Shown piece by piece: positions 1-8,229 of a stretch of DNA of 64,000 nt. Source of the stretch: an uncultured Clostridia bacterium (GTDB lineage: Bacteria; Bacillota; Clostridia; Christensenellales; Borkfalkiaceae). Both the position numbers and the translations under genes were made by a program. The notes below the pieces were generated by a model, which was not told the origin of the DNA, searched no databases, and saw only the letters and a program-made list of their open reading frames with translations. Positions within the stretch are counted from its first letter, which is position 1. The number at the start of each line of letters is the position of its first letter. The stretch covers positions 124,001 to 188,000 of the forward strand of contig CALWCE010000001.1 in the NCBI GenBank assembly GCA_944376295.1, read 5' to 3'.

Positions 1-1055
1 CTCCGCCAATAGGGCGCGCCCAGCCCCGTGAAGGCGGGCACAAAGTAGACGCCGCCCGCATCGGGCACGGAGGAGGCGACGAGTTCGCTCTCGGCGCTCG
101 AAGAGATGAGCCCGAGCCCGTCGCGCAGCCATTGGATGCCGCTGCCCGCGTTGAAGGCGCTGCCCTCCAACGCATAGCAGGTTTTCCCGCCGATGGTATA
201 GCCGATGGTCGAAATGAGCCCGCTTTGGGAGCGCACGCACGTCTCCCCCGTATGAAAGAGCATGAAAAGTCCCGTGCCGTAAGTCACCTTACAGCCGCCG
301 CGCGCGACGCACCCCTGCCCGAAGAGCGCCGCCTGCTGATCGCCCGCACATCCCGCGATCGGCACCCTTGTATTCCCGAGCAACGTCTCCCCCATGCGCG
401 CGTCGGAAGGAAGCGCCTCGGGCAAAATGTCGCGCGGGATAGAAAAATAATCCAAAAGCTCCTCATCCCACGAAAGGGTGTGGATGTTGAAGAGCATGGT
501 GCGGGAAGCGTTGGTATGGTCGGTGACGAAGCTCTTCCCCTCGGTGAGGCGGAAGATGAGGAAACTGTCGACGGTACCCGCGCAAAGCCGCCCTGAGGCA
601 AGCAGGTCGCGTGCCGCAGGGACGTTGTCCAAGATCCAGCGGATCTTGCTCGCCGAAAAGTAGGCGTCCATCGGAAGCCCCGTCTTTTCGCGGATGCTCT
701 CGCGCATGTCCTGAGGCACGGCGGCGCAGAAATCGCTCGTGCGGCGGCACTGCCAGACGATGGCGGGCGCGACGGGCTCGCCCGTCTCCCTGTCCCACAA
801 AACGACGGTCTCGCGCTGATCGGCAATGCCGATGCCCGCGATGGTCTCCTCCCTCACGGCGCTCTTGCAGCGGTTGAGCACATACGCCGCTTTGAAGAAG
901 ATCTCGTTCGCGTCCTGCTCCACCCAGCCGCTTTGAGGGAAGCTCTGCCCCACCTCCTGCTGCGCGGTGAAGATGAATTTCTTGGCAGAAAGGTCATAGA
1001 CCATCGCCCTGACGCTCGTCGTGCCCGCATCGAGCGCAATGATATACTTTTTCAT
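1..1055 (-). CDS. glpK: Glycerol kinase, C-terminus cut off by window edge
   Basis: About 351 codons are visible; the gene runs off the left edge. The product is an FGGY-family sugar kinase that makes sn-glycerol-3-phosphate from glycerol and ATP in the cytosol. The N-terminus MKKYIIALDAGTTSVRAMVY carries the phosphate-1 loop DAGTTS, followed by GIADQRETVVLWD, WQCRRT, GCAGDQQAALFGQ, YGTGLFMLFHTG and ALEGSAFNAG, all typical of glycerol kinase rather than xylulokinase. The ATG at 1055 is preceded by AGGAGGAACGC, a strong ribosome binding site. It lies downstream of the aconitase/macrodomain genes on the same strand, but an intrinsic terminator sits between them, so co-transcription would be partial. 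The missing part is roughly the last third of the usual ~500 residues. Confidence 0.93.
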   Translation of the reverse strand, partial: MKKYIIALDAGTTSVRAMVYDLSAKKFIFTAQQEVGQSFPQSGWVEQDANEIFFKAAYVLNRCKSAVREETIAGIGIADQRETVVLWDRETGEPVAPAIVWQCRRTSDFCAAVPQDMRESIREKTGLPMDAYFSASKIRWILDNVPAARDLLASGRLCAGTVDSFLIFRLTEGKSFVTDHTNASRTMLFNIHTLSWDEELLDYFSIPRDILPEALPSDARMGETLLGNTRVPIAGCAGDQQAALFGQGCVARGGCKVTYGTGLFMLFHTGETCVRSQSGLISTIGYTIGGKTCYALEGSAFNAGSGIQWLRDGLGLISSSAESELVASSVPDAGGVYFVPAFTGLGAPYWR

Positions 1056-1066
1056 GCGTTCCTCCT

Positions 1067-1103
1067 GAAAAAATACCCGCCGCCCGTTGTTTTGGGCCGC
1101 GGG
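1067..1103 (-). terminator. Intrinsic terminator between macrodomain gene and glpK
   Basis: On the minus strand a CCCGC-G-GCCC arm pairs with GGGC-G-GCGGG across an A-rich loop and is followed by TATTTTTT. The T-run abuts the glpK ribosome binding site, so any read-through would be attenuated here. A further perfect hairpin (GCCGCGT/ACGCGGC) lies just upstream at about 1100-1120. Confidence 0.6.
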
Positions 1104-1121
1104 CGCCGCGTTTTACGCGGC

Positions 1122-1976
1122 TCAGATCATGTTGAGAATATTTTCGTACACCTTCGCATCGGCGTCGAGGAAGGTATCAAAGACGATCTTCATCTTGTTT
1201 TCGGGATGGCGCAGCTTCCAGTTGACCGCCGCGCCCGCCGCGATCTCCGCCGCCTCCTCGCGCGGGAAGTTGAAGACGCCCGTCGAAACGCAGCACACGG
1301 CGACGTTTTTGCAGCCCGCCTCCGCCGCAAGATCGAGGATGGAGTGATAACAGGAGCGCAGCTGCGAACGCTGCTCGTCGGTGAGCTCCCGCCCCACGCG
1401 CGGCCCCACGGTGTGGATGACATACTTCGCGGGAAGGTTATAAGCGCGCGTGAGCTTGGCGTCCCCGATCTCTTCCTCGTGCCCCTGCAGGGAAATGAGC
1501 TTTGCGCAGTCCGCCCTCAGCTGCATGCCCGCCGCCGAGTGGATGACGTTATCGATGCAGTTGTGCCCGGGGAGAAAGCAGCCGAGAAGCGACGTATTCC
1601 CCGCATTGACGACGGCGTCCGCATCGAGACGGGTGATGTCCCCCTGCCAGTGGGCGATGTTGTATTTGATCTCGGGAATGTCGTCCGTTCTGACGATGCC
1701 GCGCTCCACGCTCTCCGTCCAGAAGAGCGCGTCCTGATCCGCCAAAATATCGGGCGGAACAGGCAGCGGGTTGCGGGTGTTCATATACTCGCGGATGACC
1801 CTGCGCTTACGGTCGTAAGTCGAGCTGAACGCCGCGATCATGCCGCGCTCGCGCAGAAGGAATTTGAGGATGCGGTCGCACCGCTCCATCTTTTCTTCCT
1901 CGCTTGTAACGAGAGCGGGGCGGGGATAGGGCGTTAAGTCGAATGCGCGGCGGTATTCTTCAAACGCAAGTCCCAT
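1122..1976 (-). CDS. Zinc-dependent macrodomain protein (protein-ADP-ribose hydrolase family)
   Basis: This 284-residue protein has an N-terminal helical region (about 1-105) and a C-terminal macrodomain. The macrodomain shows GDITRLDADAVVNAGN (ADP-ribose binding) and GCFLPGHNCIDNVIHSAAG, whose Cys-His-Cys spacing is the signature of zinc-containing macrodomains, known in Firmicutes and fungi to remove mono-ADP-ribose from proteins. A late loop, CVSTGVFNFP, matches the phosphate-binding loop. The ATG at 1976 has GAGAGGAAG upstream and lies 2 nt after the stop of the aconitase-like gene, so the two are almost certainly co-translated. In other Firmicutes such macrodomains often sit with a sirtuin and lipoyl genes; here the partner is a hydratase. 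The substrate in this organism is unknown. Confidence 0.88.
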   Translation of the reverse strand: MGLAFEEYRRAFDLTPYPRPALVTSEEEKMERCDRILKFLLRERGMIAAFSSTYDRKRRVIREYMNTRNPLPVPPDILADQDALFWTESVERGIVRTDDIPEIKYNIAHWQGDITRLDADAVVNAGNTSLLGCFLPGHNCIDNVIHSAAGMQLRADCAKLISLQGHEEEIGDAKLTRAYNLPAKYVIHTVGPRVGRELTDEQRSQLRSCYHSILDLAAEAGCKNVAVCCVSTGVFNFPREEAAEIAAGAAVNWKLRHPENKMKIVFDTFLDADAKVYENILNMI

Positions 1977-1978
1977 CG

Positions 1979-4204
1979 TTACTTCCTCTCGCGGTTGTAG
2001 TTGATGAGGCACCCCGCAAGCAGGATGGCACGCTCGTCGGGCGTGAGGGCGCCGAGCTCGAGCGCAATGTCGTGCGTCTTGCCTTCCGAGATGACTTTGG
2101 CGACAAAGCGCTCCTCGCCGCCCGCAAGCAGTTCGCGCACGTTCGCGATATAGACGAAGTCGCCCACTTTGAGCTCGAATTTTTGTGCCGTGAAGGGCAG
2201 CATGCCCCAGTTGATGAGGTTGGAGCGGTAGCGCTTGGTGGCGTACTGTTTGCAGATATTGGCAACGCCCCCCAGAACGCGCTGGCAGGAAGCCGCCTGT
2301 TCGCGCGCCGAGCCGTCGCCCGGGGAATTGCTGACGACGACGCTGCCGTAAACGGTCCCCTCCTCGGGCAGGAACGCACCGAGCGCCGAAAGCACCTCTT
2401 CGGGGAGCGCTCCCGTCTCGCGGCGGGAAAGCTCGTCTTTTTGCACAGCTTTTGCGCGCCCCACATAGGAAGGATCTTTGCGGGAGAGCGTGAACTCCGC
2501 AAGCTTTAAGGGATTGGAGCGGTAAGAGGACGTCTCGCCCGAGGGGATGAGCTCGTCCGTCGTCGTCACGGGATCGGTGAGGACGGAGACGACGTGCATC
2601 AAAAGGTGCTTGCCAAGCGCGATCTGTTCGGGCCAGTCGGCAATGTTGGGGCCGTAGACGAGCGCCTCTTCGGGCTTTGCGTTGCCCCATCCGTGATAGA
2701 CGCGGTTTTGATAGATGGAGCCGTCATAGCGGTACTTTTTGATGCGGCGCGAATAGTCGAGATCGAGCGCCGAGGTGAGCACACCGCCGTTTGCCGCCGT
2801 CGCCGCGATGGAACGGGCGTCCATGAGCGCCACCGCCGAAAGCTGCCCGTCTTTGGGGCGGCTGCCTTCGCGGTTTTCGAAGTTGCGCGTCGTGTGGCGG
2901 ATGGAGAGCCCGTTGTTGGCGGGCACGTCCCCCGCGCCGAAGCAGGGGCCGCAGAACGCCGTCTTGACGATGGCGCCCGTCTCCATGAGCATGGAAGTAT
3001 AGCCGTTCTCCGTCAGACCCTTATACACGGGCTGAGAGGAGGGATAGACGCTGAAGGAAAAGTCGGTGCCGATAGTTTTGCCGCGCAAAATTTCGGCGGC
3101 TTCGGCGATGTTTTCGTACATGCCGCCCGCGCAGCCCGCGATGATGCCCTGATCGATATAGACTTTGCCGTCCTTCACCTTGTCGGTGAGCGTGAAGCTA
3201 TTATCGCCCTTGATCTTCCTGCCCTGCGCCTCGACCTTTGCAAGGATCTCGACGGGGTTTTCGAGGAATTCGCGGATGGTGTAAGCGTTGGAGGGATGAA
3301 AGGGAAGCGCGATCATGGGCTCGACACGGGAAAGGTCGATGACGACCGCCGCATCATAGTATGCGCCCTCGCGGGGTTTGAGCTCGCGGTAGTCCTCCTC
3401 CCTGCCGTGCAGAGCGAAGTACTCATTCGTCTTCCCGTCCGTCTGCCAGACGGAGGAAAGGCAGGTCGTCTCCGTCGTCATGACGTCGATGCCGTTCCTA
3501 AAATCCATGGAGAGATTGGCGATGCCGGGACCGACGAATTCTAAGATCTTATTCTTGACGAAGCCCTTAGAAAAGGTCGCCTTGACGAGGGCGAGCGCCA
3601 CGTCCTGCGGGCCGACCCCCTTTCTCGGCTTTCCTTTCAGATACACGGCGACGATCTGCGGGCGCGCGACGTCGTAGGTCTGCTTTAAGAGCTGCTTTAC
3701 TAGTTCGCCGCCGCCTTCGCCGATCGCGAGCGTGCCGAGCGCGCCGTAGCGGGTGTGCGAATCGGAGCCGAGGATCATCGCCCCGCACTTTGCCGCCGTC
3801 TCGCGCATGTATTGGTGGATGACGGCAAGATGAGCGGGCACATAGTCGCCGCCGTACTTCTTCGCCGCCGAAAGCCCGAAGATATGGTCGTCCTCGTTGA
3901 TGGTGCCGCCCACCGCGCACAGCGAGTTGTGGCAGTTGGTGAGCGTGTAGGAGACGGGGAAGGTTTCGAGCCCGCTCGCCTTAGCGGTCTGGATGATGCC
4001 GACGTAAGTGATGTCGTGCGAGGCGAGCGCGTCAAAGCGAAGACGCAGCGCCTCGTCCGTGCCGCTGTTGTGCGCCTTTAAAATAGAATAGGCGATGGTG
4101 CCTTTGACCGCCTCCGCCTTCTTGTCGGACGTCATGAACGCCTGCGACTCCTTGACGAGCCGCCCTTCCATGAGATAGACGCCCTGTCTGATGAGTTTTA
4201 CCAT
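1979..4204 (-). CDS. Aconitase-family hydratase (YbhJ-like)
   Basis: This 741-residue protein of the aconitase/isopropylmalate isomerase superfamily probably carries a [4Fe-4S] cluster. Cysteines that fit the ligands occur in the ETTCLSS and FCGPCFGAGD segments. LGSDSHTRYGALGTLAIGEGG matches the conserved substrate/cluster region of the large domain, and the swivel domain follows (PGDGSAREQAA, then RSNLINWGMLP). Length and start (MVKLIRQGVYL) resemble E. coli YbhJ more than AcnA/AcnB, so the true substrate is not established. The start is set at the ATG preceded by GAGGAGGAAACGAT; an upstream in-frame extension has no such site. A TTGAAA-17-TATAAT promoter lies about 40-65 nt upstream. The macrodomain gene follows 2 nt after the stop. 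Confidence 0.85.
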   Translation of the reverse strand: MVKLIRQGVYLMEGRLVKESQAFMTSDKKAEAVKGTIAYSILKAHNSGTDEALRLRFDALASHDITYVGIIQTAKASGLETFPVSYTLTNCHNSLCAVGGTINEDDHIFGLSAAKKYGGDYVPAHLAVIHQYMRETAAKCGAMILGSDSHTRYGALGTLAIGEGGGELVKQLLKQTYDVARPQIVAVYLKGKPRKGVGPQDVALALVKATFSKGFVKNKILEFVGPGIANLSMDFRNGIDVMTTETTCLSSVWQTDGKTNEYFALHGREEDYRELKPREGAYYDAAVVIDLSRVEPMIALPFHPSNAYTIREFLENPVEILAKVEAQGRKIKGDNSFTLTDKVKDGKVYIDQGIIAGCAGGMYENIAEAAEILRGKTIGTDFSFSVYPSSQPVYKGLTENGYTSMLMETGAIVKTAFCGPCFGAGDVPANNGLSIRHTTRNFENREGSRPKDGQLSAVALMDARSIAATAANGGVLTSALDLDYSRRIKKYRYDGSIYQNRVYHGWGNAKPEEALVYGPNIADWPEQIALGKHLLMHVVSVLTDPVTTTDELIPSGETSSYRSNPLKLAEFTLSRKDPSYVGRAKAVQKDELSRRETGALPEEVLSALGAFLPEEGTVYGSVVVSNSPGDGSAREQAASCQRVLGGVANICKQYATKRYRSNLINWGMLPFTAQKFELKVGDFVYIANVRELLAGGEERFVAKVISEGKTHDIALELGALTPDERAILLAGCLINYNRERK

Positions 4205-4241
4205 ATCGTTTCCTCCTCGGGTGAAAGTCGAAATTATAGTT

Positions 4242-4270
4242 ATTATATCAATTTTTGCGTCTCTTTTCAA
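4242..4270 (-). promoter_or_regulatory. Sigma-A promoter for the hydratase-macrodomain operon
   Basis: The -35 TTGAAA (4265-4270) and -10 TATAAT (4242-4247) are separated by exactly 17 bp on the minus strand, giving a leader of about 30 nt. Confidence 0.8.
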
Positions 4271-4329
4271 GTGTTCGCCCCAAAGAAACGCAAAATCGGG
4301 GCGGTTTTTTTGCTTTTCGGGAAAAACCA

Positions 4330-4358
4330 TTGCATTTTGCCCCGCAATGTCTTATAAT
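4330..4358 (+). promoter_or_regulatory. Sigma-A promoter placed for a leaderless mRNA
   Basis: The -35 TTGCAT (4330-4335), a 17-bp spacer and the -10 TATAAT (4353-4358). The expected start point, 7 nt after the -10, is 4365, the A of the ATG of the next gene. No ribosome binding site is visible. Confidence 0.75.
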
Positions 4359-4364
4359 ATCTGC

Positions 4365-4859
4365 ATGAACGAAAATAAGCGCTATCCCTTTTCTTTCACG
4401 CCCCTCATGCTTGCCCTCTTCTGGACGGGGCTCATCCTATGCCTTGCGGGCTTTGCCCTCACCGCGTGGCGGTTCGTCGTCTTTTTGAACGAAGGCGGGC
4501 TCTCCCCCTACGGCTGGGCGCAGTACGCGCTGCTGTTTTTCGCCTGCCTCGTGCTCGCCGTGCTCCTCGTCTCCATGCTGGTGCGCTCGCAGTACGTCAT
4601 CGGCGAAAAGCACATTGTTTTGCAGCTCGGGATCGTGCGCGTCAGATACCCCTTGAAGGACCTCAGGCACATCCACCTCTTCCGCGGGAGCCAAAAACTC
4701 GCCCTCTACTTCGAAGGCGAAAAGCCGAGCTATGCCGCCGTCGTCATCAAGAGCTCCCTCTTCGACGAATTCGTACAGGAACTGCTCTCCCGCTGCCCTT
4801 CGGCGGAGTTTTCCTTCTCCACCCCCGAAGAGGAAAACGAGGAAAAGAAGAAAAAGTAA
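4365..4859 (+). CDS. Two-TM membrane protein with PH-like C-terminal domain, function unknown
   Basis: This 164-residue protein has two hydrophobic segments (about residues 12-35 and 48-69) and a cytosolic region (YVIGEKHIVLQLGIVRVRYP, then LKDLRHIHLF) with the pattern of small bacterial PH-like membrane proteins. The tail is strongly charged (EEENEEKKKK). I recognise no specific function. The start is the ATG at 4365, because a consensus promoter ends 6 nt before it; a longer in-frame reading upstream would run through that promoter. An intrinsic terminator follows the stop. It diverges from the hydratase operon. Confidence 0.75.
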   Translation: MNENKRYPFSFTPLMLALFWTGLILCLAGFALTAWRFVVFLNEGGLSPYGWAQYALLFFACLVLAVLLVSMLVRSQYVIGEKHIVLQLGIVRVRYPLKDLRHIHLFRGSQKLALYFEGEKPSYAAVVIKSSLFDEFVQELLSRCPSAEFSFSTPEEENEEKKKK

Positions 4860-4876
4860 ATTTATCTCAAAAGCGC

Positions 4877-4904
4877 AAGACCCGCCAAACGGCGGGTCTT
4901 TCTT
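4877..4904 (+). terminator. Intrinsic terminator
   Basis: AAGACCCGCC and GGCGGGTCTT form a perfect stem around AAAC, followed by TCTT. It ends the small membrane protein gene and may also act weakly on the converging SDR gene. Confidence 0.8.
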
Positions 4905-4951
4905 CTAAAAAGGCTGCGCGCCCCCTTTTTTGCGCGCCCCGAACATCGGCG

Positions 4952-5743
4952 TCAGAATGCGTCCTTCCTTGTCTTGCTCCATTTTTTGGCGATGAAACGC
5001 ATCTTCCACGAGAGCGGAAGGAGCGCCGTCGAAACGTGCATGAGCTTGTTCCAGAACCCGAGGACGGGCGAGCGGCGGTTTTTTCGGACGGCGTTGAGGC
5101 TCTTTCTCGCCACGACATCGGGCGGGAGCGCCGCAAGCTTCCCCCACAGCCCCTGCGTGCGGATGTTCTCTTTGACGTCCTCGCGCGTGGGGATGGCGCC
5201 AGGCTGCACGCAGGTGACTTTGGCACGCCCGTGAAGCTCGGTGCGGAGCGCCGCCGAAAACTGCCACAGCGCCTTCTTTGCGGCGCTGTAAAGGGCGAAG
5301 TAGGGCATGGGATAGAGCCCCGAAACGCTCCCCACGAATAAAAGCTCGGGAACGCCCTCGCTGCGCTCCAGAACGGCGCGGGCAAGCGACACCGCCCCTT
5401 CGAAGTTGGCGCGCGTCTGAAAGGCGATCTTCTCCTCCGTATATTCTTCGAGCGGCTTTTGGATATCCGCCCCCGCCGCATAGACGAGGCGGCAAAAGCG
5501 CACGTTTTCGCGCGCGAACTCTGCAAATAGGGCGCGGCGGGAACCGACGTCTGCAAGGTCGCACACCGCCGTCCGGACGGGAAGGGAGGGATGGCTGTGC
5601 AAAAGCTGTTCGCGAAGGGCTTCAAGTTTTTCCGCGCTCCTGCCCGTGAGATAGAGCGGCTGAGCGCGGCGGGCGAGCTCCTTTACGAACGCCCCGCCCA
5701 ATCCTCCCGTGGCGCCCGTAACGAGCGTATAACAAATCTCCAT
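4952..5743 (-). CDS. Short-chain dehydrogenase/reductase (SDR)
   Basis: This 263-residue classical SDR has the Rossmann glycine motif TGATGGLGGAF (about residues 8-18), the CDLAD segment contacting the cofactor, the active-site serine in VGSVSGLYP, and YSAAKKALWQF containing the catalytic Tyr-x-x-x-Lys. PGAIPT follows, as in NAD(P)H-dependent family members. The C-terminal ~60 residues are basic and partly hydrophobic, like fatty-acyl/DltE-type SDRs, so a lipid or ketone substrate is possible but unproven. The ATG at 5743 has GGAG 8 nt upstream; an in-frame TTG four codons earlier overlaps that site and is less likely. A TTGAAT-17-TATAAT promoter is at 5806-5834. Confidence 0.87.
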   Translation of the reverse strand: MEICYTLVTGATGGLGGAFVKELARRAQPLYLTGRSAEKLEALREQLLHSHPSLPVRTAVCDLADVGSRRALFAEFARENVRFCRLVYAAGADIQKPLEEYTEEKIAFQTRANFEGAVSLARAVLERSEGVPELLFVGSVSGLYPMPYFALYSAAKKALWQFSAALRTELHGRAKVTCVQPGAIPTREDVKENIRTQGLWGKLAALPPDVVARKSLNAVRKNRRSPVLGFWNKLMHVSTALLPLSWKMRFIAKKWSKTRKDAF

Positions 5744-5805
5744 ATCGGTCTCCAAACGCCCCCGGAGCAGAAAGCCGAAACTTCCGCTTCAAGGGGCATA
5801 ACAGC

Positions 5806-5834
5806 ATTATATCACCTTTTGCGCCCGCATTCAA
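5806..5834 (-). promoter_or_regulatory. Sigma-A promoter for the SDR gene
   Basis: The -35 TTGAAT (5829-5834) and -10 TATAAT (5806-5811) on the minus strand have a 17-bp spacer. It is back-to-back with the EamA gene promoter, with 19 bp between the two -35 boxes. Confidence 0.78.
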
Positions 5835-5853
5835 GCCCCTGCCCCGCCCGCGC

Positions 5854-5882
5854 TTGACTTTTTTTGCAGAGCGGCATATACT
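5854..5882 (+). promoter_or_regulatory. Sigma-A promoter placed for a leaderless mRNA
   Basis: The -35 TTGACT (5854-5859), a 17-bp spacer and the -10 TATACT (5877-5882). The predicted start point 5889 is the first base of the ATG of the transporter gene. Confidence 0.75.
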
Positions 5883-5888
5883 GAAAGT

Positions 5889-6860
5889 ATGCCACAAAGC
5901 CACGGAAAACGGGCGGCGGGCGTCCTTCTCATCCTGGGGGCGGCGCTCTGCTTTGCGTTCATGAATTTATTCGTCAACCTTGCGGGGGAGCTTCCCGTCA
6001 TGCAGAAGGTGTTTTTCCGCAACCTCGTTTCGGCGGGAGTCGTCTTCGTGCTCCTGTGCTGTTCCAAAGAAAAATTCCGCATCCACGGCAAGGAGTGCCT
6101 GCTTTGGCTGTTTCTGCGCTCCTTTGTCGGCTTTTTGGGCGTCATCCTCAACTTCTATGCCATCGATACGATCGGCAGCATCTCGGACGCTTCCATCTTA
6201 AACAAACTCTCCCCCTTCTTCGCCATCCTCTTTTCCGTCTTTCTGCTCAAAGAAAAGCCCAAAGCGTATGAGCTTATATTCGTCGCCCTCGCCTTCTTCG
6301 GCGCGCTGTTCGTGGTGAAGCCCACCTTTACGGCGGCATCCCTTCCCGCGCTGGCGGGAGTTTTGAGCGGGGCTTCGGCGGGGTTCGCCTACTCCTGCGT
6401 GCGCGTCCTCGGCGCAAAGGGCGAACGCGGGCTTATGACCGTCTTCTTCTTTTCCGCCTTTTCGACGCTCGTTGCCCTCCCCTTCTTTGTCGCCTTCTAC
6501 GAGCCGATGACCCCCTTCCAGTGGGCTTCCCTCCTTTTGGCGGGCGTTTCGGCAACAGGCGGGCAGTTCTTCATCACGGCGGCGTACCGCTTCGCGCCCG
6601 CAAAAGAGATCGCCGTATTCGACTATTCGCAGGTGCTCTTTGCGGCGCTTTTGGGTTTTTTCTTCCTGCACGAACTCCCCGATCTTTGGAGCTTTGCGGG
6701 GTATTTCATCATCATCGGCGCGGCGGCGGGAAAGCAGCTGACGGCGCATCTCCTCCTCAAAAGAGAACAACGGCGTTCCGCCCTCCCTGCCGCGCAAGCG
6801 GAAACAGACGAAACGGCGCAAAAGGAGAATGCATCGCCGCCCGCACCGCCAACAGGTTGA
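5889..6860 (+). CDS. EamA/DMT-family transporter
   Basis: This 323-residue integral membrane protein has about ten hydrophobic helices arranged as two repeats of five, the drug/metabolite transporter (EamA) layout. Diagnostic stretches are ILGAALCFAFMNLFVNLAGE in TM1, YAIDTIGSISDASILNKLSP before TM4, VFLLKEKPKAYELI, and the second-repeat counterpart FDYSQVLFAALLGFFFLHEL. Family members export amino acids, nucleosides or drugs; the substrate here cannot be told. The C-terminal tail is polar and Ala/Glu-rich. There is no Shine-Dalgarno before the ATG: the promoter ends 6 nt upstream, so the mRNA is probably leaderless. It diverges from the SDR gene. Confidence 0.9.
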   Translation: MPQSHGKRAAGVLLILGAALCFAFMNLFVNLAGELPVMQKVFFRNLVSAGVVFVLLCCSKEKFRIHGKECLLWLFLRSFVGFLGVILNFYAIDTIGSISDASILNKLSPFFAILFSVFLLKEKPKAYELIFVALAFFGALFVVKPTFTAASLPALAGVLSGASAGFAYSCVRVLGAKGERGLMTVFFFSAFSTLVALPFFVAFYEPMTPFQWASLLLAGVSATGGQFFITAAYRFAPAKEIAVFDYSQVLFAALLGFFFLHELPDLWSFAGYFIIIGAAAGKQLTAHLLLKREQRRSALPAAQAETDETAQKENASPPAPPTG

Positions 6861-6893
6861 GCGGCGATGCCCGCAATTTTCATCGCTTTTCCC

Positions 6894-6922
6894 TTGCCTT
6901 TTCAAGGCAAACGTGGTAAGAT
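6894..6922 (+). promoter_or_regulatory. Sigma-A promoter for the flippase-like gene
   Basis: The -35 TTGCCT (6894-6899) and -10 TAAGAT (6917-6922) have a 17-bp spacer. The -35 lies in the left arm of a small perfect hairpin (TTGCCTT/AAGGCAA, 6894-6910), so it is physically merged with the 3' end region of the preceding transporter gene. Confidence 0.65.
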
Positions 6923-6969
6923 AGAACGCACGCGAAGGGCGTCATGCCCGACGCATTTTTCGAGGAATT

Positions 6970-8193
6970 ATGACCGATCGCGAGATCCCCAACTGCAATA
7001 TGACAGAGCCGCCGCTACCGCCCGAAGGCATGCGGCCGAAGTCGCGCGCGCAGCTTCGCTCGTGGATCGTCAAGACCGTGCTGATGCTCGCCCTCATCGC
7101 CTTCTCCATCGTGCTGATGTTCTCCATCGGCAACTATGTGACGGGCGGCGAACACGAGCGCGTGGGCTTCATCCAATTTTTGAAGCTCCTCGACTACCGC
7201 TGTTTCGCGCTGCTCCTTGCGGTGCTTCTCCTTTATCTCGCGGTGGAGAGCGCAAAATACGCCTATCTTCTGAAAGTTTCGACGGGGAAATTCCGTTGGC
7301 GCGTCTCCGTCAAGACGATGTTTTTGGGCAAGTATTACGACGGCATCACCCCCCTCAGCATGGGCGGGCAGGCGTTCCAGATCGTGTATCTGCACAAAAA
7401 GGACGTGCCGGGCGGTGTGGCTTCCGCCATCCCCCTCATCCGCTATATCGTCAGTTCCCTCGTCGTCACCGCCATCTCCATCGTGCTGCTCATTTTAACG
7501 CCGCAGCATGTGCCGGGGAGCATCGCTTCCAAGACGATGTTGGTGCTTGCCGCCGTCTCGCTCGCGCTCAACGGCTCCATCCCCCTCATCATCCTGCTCT
7601 TCACCATCTTCCCCAAGAAGATGATGCGCCTCGTCGTGGGAGCGGTCGGTCTGCTTGCGAAGATGCATATCGTCAAACGCAAGTATCATGCGACGAAGAA
7701 GTGCGTCAACGGGCTGCTCGAATACAGCGGGGCGATGAAGCTGTTCGCAAAGAAATTCCTGCAGTGCCTGCCCCTCGTGCTCCTCTGCGTCATCGAAACG
7801 CTTTTAAATTACGCCATCCCCTTCTTCGTGGTGCTGGCGGTCGGGCAGGACGTGAAGCCCACCTTCGAACTTCTCATGCAGATCCTGTGCCTGAGCACGC
7901 TCACGCGGTACACGGCGCTTCTCATCCCCACGCCCGGCAACACGGGCGCGATGGAAGCGACGGGCTCGCTCATCTTTTCCACGGTGACGAGCATCCAGCC
8001 CATGCTCGGCTGGGTGGTGCTCGTGTGGCGCTTCTTCACTTACTATATCTACATCCTCTCGGGCATCGGCATCAGCATCTTCGAAGTCATCCGCGACGCC
8101 GTGCGGCAGAAACGAGCCGCGCGCGCAGAAGTTTCCGACGTGCAGTCCTCCGCCGACGCGCAGCCGCCCAAAGAACCCCACGAAACAGAATAA
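6970..8193 (+). CDS. Lysylphosphatidylglycerol synthase TM-region family (flippase-like) membrane protein
   Basis: This 407-residue multi-pass protein belongs to the UPF0104/LPG-synthase transmembrane family. Typical segments are KYYDGITPLSMGGQAFQIVY (the conserved TPxxxGGxxxQ region) and PTPGNTGAMEATGSLIF near the C-terminal helices. The catalytic soluble domain of MprF is absent, so only a membrane-lipid or glycan translocation role can be inferred. A hydrophilic N-terminus (about 40 residues) and a charged Ala/Glu tail flank some eight helices. The ATG at 6970 has GAGGAATT immediately upstream and a leader of about 40 nt. A shared terminator separates it from the converging yfcE gene. Confidence 0.85.
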   Translation: MTDREIPNCNMTEPPLPPEGMRPKSRAQLRSWIVKTVLMLALIAFSIVLMFSIGNYVTGGEHERVGFIQFLKLLDYRCFALLLAVLLLYLAVESAKYAYLLKVSTGKFRWRVSVKTMFLGKYYDGITPLSMGGQAFQIVYLHKKDVPGGVASAIPLIRYIVSSLVVTAISIVLLILTPQHVPGSIASKTMLVLAAVSLALNGSIPLIILLFTIFPKKMMRLVVGAVGLLAKMHIVKRKYHATKKCVNGLLEYSGAMKLFAKKFLQCLPLVLLCVIETLLNYAIPFFVVLAVGQDVKPTFELLMQILCLSTLTRYTALLIPTPGNTGAMEATGSLIFSTVTSIQPMLGWVVLVWRFFTYYIYILSGIGISIFEVIRDAVRQKRAARAEVSDVQSSADAQPPKEPHETE

Positions 8194-8195
8194 CG

Positions 8196-8229
8196 AAAAA
8201 CGCTCCCCCTCTTCGGGGAGCGCTTTTTA
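8196..8229. terminator. Bidirectional intrinsic terminator
   Basis: CGCTCCCC pairs with GGGGAGCG around CTCTTC, with A5 before and T5 after. It serves the converging flippase-like gene and the yfcE end; the yfcE stop codon lies within the T-run. Confidence 0.85.

Noticed and set aside
1977..2690. Upstream extension of the macrodomain gene into the hydratase gene
   Set aside because: It would overlap 700 bp of a conserved hydratase; the ATG at 1976 has a good ribosome binding site.
5744..5755. TTG start four codons upstream for the SDR gene
   Set aside because: It overlaps the GGAG ribosome binding site that serves the ATG at 5743.
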